DNA of 42,259 nt from an uncultured Alphaproteobacteria bacterium (lineage in GTDB: Bacteria > Pseudomonadota > Alphaproteobacteria > HIMB59 > GCA-002718135), in NCBI GenBank assembly GCA_902612825.1, contig CACMET010000013.1, positions 1-42,259 on the forward strand. The letters run 5' to 3'. Shown here one piece after another: positions 37,920-42,259 of the stretch (position 1 is the first letter of the stretch; each line of letters begins with the position of its first letter). The notes beneath the pieces are model-generated. The model was not told the DNA's origin. It ran no database searches and saw only the letters and a program-made list of their open reading frames with translations. The translations under genes were made by a program, and so were the position numbers.

Positions 37920-39260
37920 ATGCTAAAAAAAAACGATCTAATAGATTACTTTTATAAAGGAATTAAGGAAAAGAATGATTTACGCATAGGAGTAGAACAC
38001 GAGAAATTTGTTTTAAAGAAAGACAGTTTACACCAATTATCTTATGAAGAGTCAAACGGTATTAAAGATATTCTTTTAAAATTTGTAAATAAAGGATGGA
38101 AACCAAAGTATGATGATAAAAATACTACAATAATTGCTCTAGAAAGATTTGGTGAAAGTATAACTCTAGAACCAGGTGGGCAGATTGAATTATCTGGAGC
38201 TCAATTAAAAAATATTCATCAAACCTGCACAGAAACAAATAGGCATTTAAAAGAGTTAAAAGAAATTGGTGAAGAATTTAATTTTATATTATTGGGCTTA
38301 GGCGTGGAACCTAGCTTATCCCTAAATGAATTACCTTGGATGCCAAAACAAAGATACTCCATAATGAAAAAATATATGCCTAAAGTTGGTACTCTGGGAC
38401 ATCATATGATGAAACGTACTTGCACTAACCAAGTAAATTTGGATTATCATTCTGAAGAAGACATGATTGCTAAATTTAGATTAATGTTAAATCTTGAAGG
38501 TATTGCAACTGCAATATTTGCTAACTCACCTTTTGATCAAAAAGAAGTTTCTAAATATAAGAGTTTAAGATCTCATTTTTGGCATCACACAGACAAAGAT
38601 AGAACAGGTTTATTACCATTTGTTTTTGATAAAGATTTTAATTTTGAAAAATATGCGGAGCATGCGCTTGATGTGCCAATGTATTTTGTAATTAGAAATC
38701 ATAAATATATAGATATGACCAATTATACTTTTAGAGATTTTATGAAAAATAACATTTCTAAAGATTTACATATTGAACCTACTATTGAAGATTGGATAAA
38801 TCACTTATCAACTTTATTTCCTCAAGTTAGATTAAAGCAATTCTTAGAAATACGTTCAATGGATGCATGTTCATGGGATTTAATATGTTCTCAACCTGCT
38901 TTTTGGATTGGCATTTTATATAATGATGATGGTATTGATAAAACTAATGAAATCGTTGAAAGCTGGACTCAAAATGATAGAAATTTAATAAATAGTTTAG
39001 TGCCAAAAGAAGGTCTACAAACCAAATTCAAAAATGGCATTTTGTTAGATATTGCACAAAAATTATTTGAAATTTCAAAATCAGGTTTAGAAAAAAGAAA
39101 TATTCTAGTAAAAAATGAAAAATATAATGAAACACATTATCTTAAAGATTTAGAACAAAATCTATCAAATGGCCATTCACCGGCTGATTTATTAATCAGC
39201 AAATATAATGGTGAATGGAAAAAAAATATTAATAAAATATATGAGGAAGAAATTTTCTAA
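37920..39260 (+). CDS. gshA: Glutamate-cysteine ligase, plant/alphaproteobacterial class
   Basis: This enzyme joins glutamate and cysteine, the first step of glutathione synthesis. The 446-residue product has GVEHEKF (24-30), LEPGGQIELSGA (83-94), and the HMMKRTCTNQVNLDY and RSMDACSWDLICSQPAFWIGILY segments typical of the plant-like class found in Alphaproteobacteria, not the E. coli class. The ATG lies 23 bases after mgtE. It overlaps gshB as TAATG, so the two steps of the pathway are co-expressed. Confidence 0.94.
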   Translation: MLKKNDLIDYFYKGIKEKNDLRIGVEHEKFVLKKDSLHQLSYEESNGIKDILLKFVNKGWKPKYDDKNTTIIALERFGESITLEPGGQIELSGAQLKNIHQTCTETNRHLKELKEIGEEFNFILLGLGVEPSLSLNELPWMPKQRYSIMKKYMPKVGTLGHHMMKRTCTNQVNLDYHSEEDMIAKFRLMLNLEGIATAIFANSPFDQKEVSKYKSLRSHFWHHTDKDRTGLLPFVFDKDFNFEKYAEHALDVPMYFVIRNHKYIDMTNYTFRDFMKNNISKDLHIEPTIEDWINHLSTLFPQVRLKQFLEIRSMDACSWDLICSQPAFWIGILYNDDGIDKTNEIVESWTQNDRNLINSLVPKEGLQTKFKNGILLDIAQKLFEISKSGLEKRNILVKNEKYNETHYLKDLEQNLSNGHSPADLLISKYNGEWKKNINKIYEEEIF

Positions 39261-40198
39261 TGAAAAAAAGTATAGCAATTCAAATGGATAATATTGAAAA
39301 AATTGATTATGAATTCGATACATCTTTTTTAATAGGTTATGAGGCGCAAGAAAGAGATTATGATATTTTTTATTACAATCCAAAAAATTTATTCATAAAA
39401 GAGAATACTATTCAAGCTTCTGGATATTATTTAGAGTTATTGCTAGATGAAAAAAATTATTTCAATTTTAAATCTAATAAAATAATTGCCAAATTAGAAG
39501 ATTTTCAATTTGTCTTTTTAAGACAAGATCCTCCTTTTGATATGAATTATATCACATCGACTTATATTTTGGACTTACTTCCATCTTCAACAATTGTTGT
39601 GAATGATCCAACAGCAGTTAGAAATTCTACTGAAAAATTATTTACATTTAATTTTAAAGAATTTATGCCACCTACTTTAGTAACAAAAGATTTAAAAATT
39701 ATTGAAGAATTTTTAGATAAAGAAGAAGATATCATAACCAAACCTCTTTACGGCAATGGAGGGGAGGGGATACATAGATTTGATAAAAGTAATTTCAATT
39801 CTAAAATATTAGAGGAATATTTACACTTGCCTATAATGGTCCAAAAATTTATCAATGAGATAGAGCATGGTGACAGGAGGATAGTTTTTTTTGATGGTGA
39901 ATATTTTGGTTCAGTTGCTAGAATACCCCAAGAAGGTAATTTAAAGGCAAATTTTCATGCTGGCGGAAAGGCAAGTAAAACTGACTTAGTTTATAGAGAC
40001 AAAGAAATCATCGAAAATTTGGGACCGAAGCTAAAAGATCACAATCTATTTTTTGTTGGAATTGATATAATTGGAAATTATCTAACAGAAATAAACGTAA
40101 CTTCACCTACAGGATTGAAACAAATTAATGCATTAAACAACGTAAAATTAGAGAAAGATTTTTGGGATAAGCTTGAAGCAAAATATAAATTAGTTTAA
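39260..40198 (+). CDS. gshB: Glutathione synthetase
   Basis: GshB adds glycine to gamma-glutamylcysteine using ATP. The 312-residue ATP-grasp enzyme has the FLRQDPPFD substrate loop (87-95), the KPLYGNGGEGI glycine-rich ATP loop (161-171), EHGDRRIVFFDGEYFGSVARIP, and the metal and ATP ligands in VGIDIIGNYLTEINVTSPTG (266-285). The length is normal. The start shares one base with the gshA stop. Confidence 0.96.
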   Translation: MKKSIAIQMDNIEKIDYEFDTSFLIGYEAQERDYDIFYYNPKNLFIKENTIQASGYYLELLLDEKNYFNFKSNKIIAKLEDFQFVFLRQDPPFDMNYITSTYILDLLPSSTIVVNDPTAVRNSTEKLFTFNFKEFMPPTLVTKDLKIIEEFLDKEEDIITKPLYGNGGEGIHRFDKSNFNSKILEEYLHLPIMVQKFINEIEHGDRRIVFFDGEYFGSVARIPQEGNLKANFHAGGKASKTDLVYRDKEIIENLGPKLKDHNLFFVGIDIIGNYLTEINVTSPTGLKQINALNNVKLEKDFWDKLEAKYKLV

Positions 40199-40221
40199 TT
40201 ATAGTAATTAAAGGAAAACAT

Positions 40222-40788
40222 ATGCACGAAAATAGAATTTTAATACACAAACTAAAAAACTTTGAAAATATAAATTCAAATTTTCTTATAATAACTTTGA
40301 TGTTATTTGGTTCAATTTTACTAGCGATTTCCGCTAAAGTTCAAGTACCATTTTGGCCAGTGCCAATGACAATGCAGACATTTGTTATATTCTTAATAGG
40401 AATGACATACAGTGTAAGATTATCTTTTGCCACAGTTGCATTTTACCTTTTTCAAGGAGCTATAGGGCTCCCTGTTTTTGCAGCCGGTGGTGGAGTTGCT
40501 TATTTGGTTGGGCCAACAGCAGGATATCTTTATGGCATGTTATTTGCATCTATCATTATAAGTTATTTAGCAAATTTAGGTTTTAGTAAAACATATTTTA
40601 AAGCTACAGTATCTCTCTTAATTGGTTCTGCTATTATTTTTTCGTTTGGCATCATCTATCTTGGTTATATTATTGGTTTCGAAAAAGCAGTAGCCGCTGG
40701 TCTTTTACCATTCATTCCAAGTGAATTGTTTAAAATTGCATTAGCAGTTGCTTTGATCCCAACTTTACACAAAATTATTACAAAATAA
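40222..40788 (+). CDS. bioY: Biotin transporter BioY
   Basis: BioY is the biotin-binding S component of an ECF importer and can transport weakly alone. The 188-residue membrane protein has about six hydrophobic segments and the family motifs AKVQVPFWPVPMTMQTFVIFLIG, LPVFAAGGGVAYLVGPTAGYLYG and the C-terminal PSELFKIALAVALIP. An AAAGGAAAA site precedes the ATG. No bioM/bioN energising genes are beside it, so this is a solitary bioY or uses a shared ECF module elsewhere. The cell probably takes up external biotin; whether it also makes biotin is not shown here. Confidence 0.94.
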   Translation: MHENRILIHKLKNFENINSNFLIITLMLFGSILLAISAKVQVPFWPVPMTMQTFVIFLIGMTYSVRLSFATVAFYLFQGAIGLPVFAAGGGVAYLVGPTAGYLYGMLFASIIISYLANLGFSKTYFKATVSLLIGSAIIFSFGIIYLGYIIGFEKAVAAGLLPFIPSELFKIALAVALIPTLHKIITK

Positions 40789-40794
40789 TAATTA

Positions 40795-41685
40795 ATGAAA
40801 ATCGGTATTGATGTAGGCGGTACCAAAACTGAGGGTATTCTTCTAGATCCAAATGGAACTGAAATAGATAGAAAAAGAATTAATACTGAAAAAAGTTATG
40901 ATGGAACAATTAAGGGAATACTATCCATTATAAATCATTTTGAAGATAAACACGGCAAAGCAGAATCTGTTGGTATGGGAATGCCAGGAGCCATATCAAA
41001 TGATACTGCTCTAATCAAAAACGCAAATTCTATATGGTTAAATGGCAAACCTTTTAAGCAAGATTTAGATAAAATTTTAAGTAGAAATGTGAATTTGGAA
41101 AATGACGCTAATTGTTTTACTCTTTCTGAAGCGGTAGATGGAGCTGGTAATGGGTTTGAAATTGTTTTCGGAGTCATAATAGGAACTGGTGTAGGTGGTG
41201 GTATCAGTATCAATCAAAAAGTAATAAGAGGTCGTAATAGCATAAGCGGAGAGTGGGGGCATATAGTTTTGCCCAGTAGAACAGAAGATGAAAAAAAATA
41301 TGTTAAAAAATGTTATTGTGGAAAAGATGGGTGCTTAGAGACCTATATATCTGGACCAGGTTTTTCATCTGTCTATAATTTACGTTGCAATAAAAATTAT
41401 AATTCACATCAAATATTAGATGGTTTTAATAATAAAGAAAAAGATAGTATCTTTGCACTAAATCAATATGTTGATCATTTAGCAAGAGGCTTATCTTTAG
41501 TTTGTAATATTCTTGATCCAGATGTGATTGTTTTGGGTGGAGGTATGTCAAATATCGATTTTATTTATGAAAATATAAATGATGCTCTAAAAAAATATGT
41601 TTTTACAGATACGCTTCACACAAAAGTTGTAAAAAATATTCATGGTGATTCAAGTGGTGTAAGAGGGGCTGCTTGGCTTTCTTAA
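40795..41685 (+). CDS. ROK-family sugar kinase
   Basis: ROK proteins phosphorylate hexoses (glucose, fructose, N-acetylglucosamine or N-acetylmannosamine) or, with an added helix-turn-helix, act as repressors. This 296-residue protein begins directly with the phosphate-binding MKIGIDVGGTKTEG loop and has no DNA-binding domain, so it is a kinase. The catalytic aspartate is D104 in LENDANCF; GTGVGGGI (130-137) and the zinc site (H156 in EWGH, then C173, C175 and C180 in CYCGKDGC) are complete. The substrate cannot be told; fructokinase or N-acetylglucosamine kinase are common annotations. It follows bioY after six bases and overlaps the convergent dehydrogenase gene by four. Confidence 0.88.
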   Translation: MKIGIDVGGTKTEGILLDPNGTEIDRKRINTEKSYDGTIKGILSIINHFEDKHGKAESVGMGMPGAISNDTALIKNANSIWLNGKPFKQDLDKILSRNVNLENDANCFTLSEAVDGAGNGFEIVFGVIIGTGVGGGISINQKVIRGRNSISGEWGHIVLPSRTEDEKKYVKKCYCGKDGCLETYISGPGFSSVYNLRCNKNYNSHQILDGFNNKEKDSIFALNQYVDHLARGLSLVCNILDPDVIVLGGGMSNIDFIYENINDALKKYVFTDTLHTKVVKNIHGDSSGVRGAAWLS

Positions 41686-42259
41686 ATACCACCCATTGAA
41701 ATATATTTTATAGTTAAATAGTCATCAAGGCCATAACGAGAACCTTCTCTTCCCATTCCTGATTCTTTTACACCTCCAAAAGGAACTTCTGCAATTGTTG
41801 GTAGTCCATTATTGATAGATACAATCCCATATTCAAGTGCTTCAGCAACTCTCCAAATTCTTCCTATGTCTCTTGAATAGAAATATGAAGCTAATCCATA
41901 TGGTGTATCATTAGCCATTTTAATCACCTCATCTTCACTAGAAAATTTATAAAGAGGTGCAACAGGTCCAAATGTTTCTTCAAAAGTTATTTTTGCCTTT
42001 GTAGATACATTTGAGAGAACAGTTGGTTGATAGAAATTCCCACCAAGCGAATGCACATCTCCACCAATTGCTATTTTAGCTCCTGTATTTACTGCATCTT
42101 GAACATGATCAATTACTTTTTCTAAAGAGGATTGATCAATTAAAGGACCAGATACAATTCCATCTTCAAGTCCATTACCCACTGTTATTTTACTGACTTC
42201 ATTTGTAAATTTTTCTAGGAATTCATCATAAATATTTACATGGACAAAAATTCTATTTG
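41682..42259 (-). CDS. gabD: Succinate-semialdehyde dehydrogenase-type aldehyde dehydrogenase, C-terminal part (cut by window edge)
   Basis: The frame is open to the right edge, so this is the last about 190 residues of a longer protein; the GTG at 42182 is not its start. The visible part begins with ANRIFVH-like NRIFVHVNIYDEFLEKF, which lies just after the catalytic cysteine of this superfamily (cysteine itself off the edge). GDGLEDG-like VGNGLEDGIVSGPLID, FEETFGPVAPLYKF with the second conserved glutamate, NDTPYGLASYFYSRD and the ending KESGMGREGSRYGLDDYLTIKYISMGG follow. That C terminus is characteristic of NAD(P)-dependent succinate-semialdehyde dehydrogenase; glutarate-semialdehyde activity is a close alternative. 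Confidence 0.9.
   Translation of the reverse strand, partial: NRIFVHVNIYDEFLEKFTNEVSKITVGNGLEDGIVSGPLIDQSSLEKVIDHVQDAVNTGAKIAIGGDVHSLGGNFYQPTVLSNVSTKAKITFEETFGPVAPLYKFSSEDEVIKMANDTPYGLASYFYSRDIGRIWRVAEALEYGIVSINNGLPTIAEVPFGGVKESGMGREGSRYGLDDYLTIKYISMGGI

Overview
The window is a strongly AT-rich, very compact bacterial segment. Protein families and gene order point to an Alphaproteobacterium. The evidence is an NAD-linked formate dehydrogenase with a fused NuoE/NuoF-like subunit, a short adenylate kinase lying between secY and rpsM, crcB followed by an RluC-type synthase, and a GshA of the plant/alphaproteobacterial class. AT bias, one-base and four-base gene overlaps, few spacers and no mobile DNA suggest a streamlined marine lineage of the SAR11 / HIMB59 / AEGEAN-169 kind; that placement is inference.

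Layout. 1-4522: 3' part of a fused FdsG-FdsB subunit (runs off the left edge), the formate dehydrogenase catalytic subunit, and a 40-residue lipoprotein candidate. 4573-5425: tRNA-Thr, then rlmB on the opposite strand. 5593-7139: tRNA-Tyr, tRNA-Gly, tuf, tRNA-Trp. 7154-34453: an almost uninterrupted same-strand block holding the protein export, translation and transcription core: secE-nusG-rplK-rplA-[L10 leader]-rplJ-rplL-rpoB-rpoC, then rpsL-rpsG-fusA joined directly to the S10/spc genes (rpsJ to secY-adk), then rpsM-rpsK-rpoA-rplQ. 34460-36377: crcB, an RluC-type pseudouridine synthase, and lipB on the minus strand. 36439-41685: tRNA-Leu, mgtE, gshA-gshB, bioY and a ROK-family kinase. 41682-42259: the C-terminal part of a GabD-type aldehyde dehydrogenase on the minus strand, running off the right edge.

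How it works together. The core block makes both large RNA polymerase subunits and alpha, two elongation factors, most ribosomal proteins and two Sec translocon subunits, so it is probably transcribed at high level from a few promoters. Promoter-like boxes lie before tRNA-Tyr, rpsL, rpsM and tRNA-Leu. A folded leader before rplJ fits L10-L12 autoregulation. The flanking genes serve formate oxidation to NADH, glutathione synthesis, Mg2+ and biotin uptake, fluoride export, protein lipoylation and succinate semialdehyde oxidation.

I found no CRISPR array, insertion sequence, prophage, toxin-antitoxin or defence system, and no clearly new multi-gene system. The points most worth a second look are the absence of rpmD (L30) from its usual slot, the str-S10 fusion without an intervening tuf, mgtE and secE starting almost directly behind tRNA 3' ends, a tRNA-Thr with two stem mismatches, and several unexplained dyads in control regions. 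No gap between genes exceeds about 185 bases; the two longest (5426-5592 and 9022-9204) are described below.
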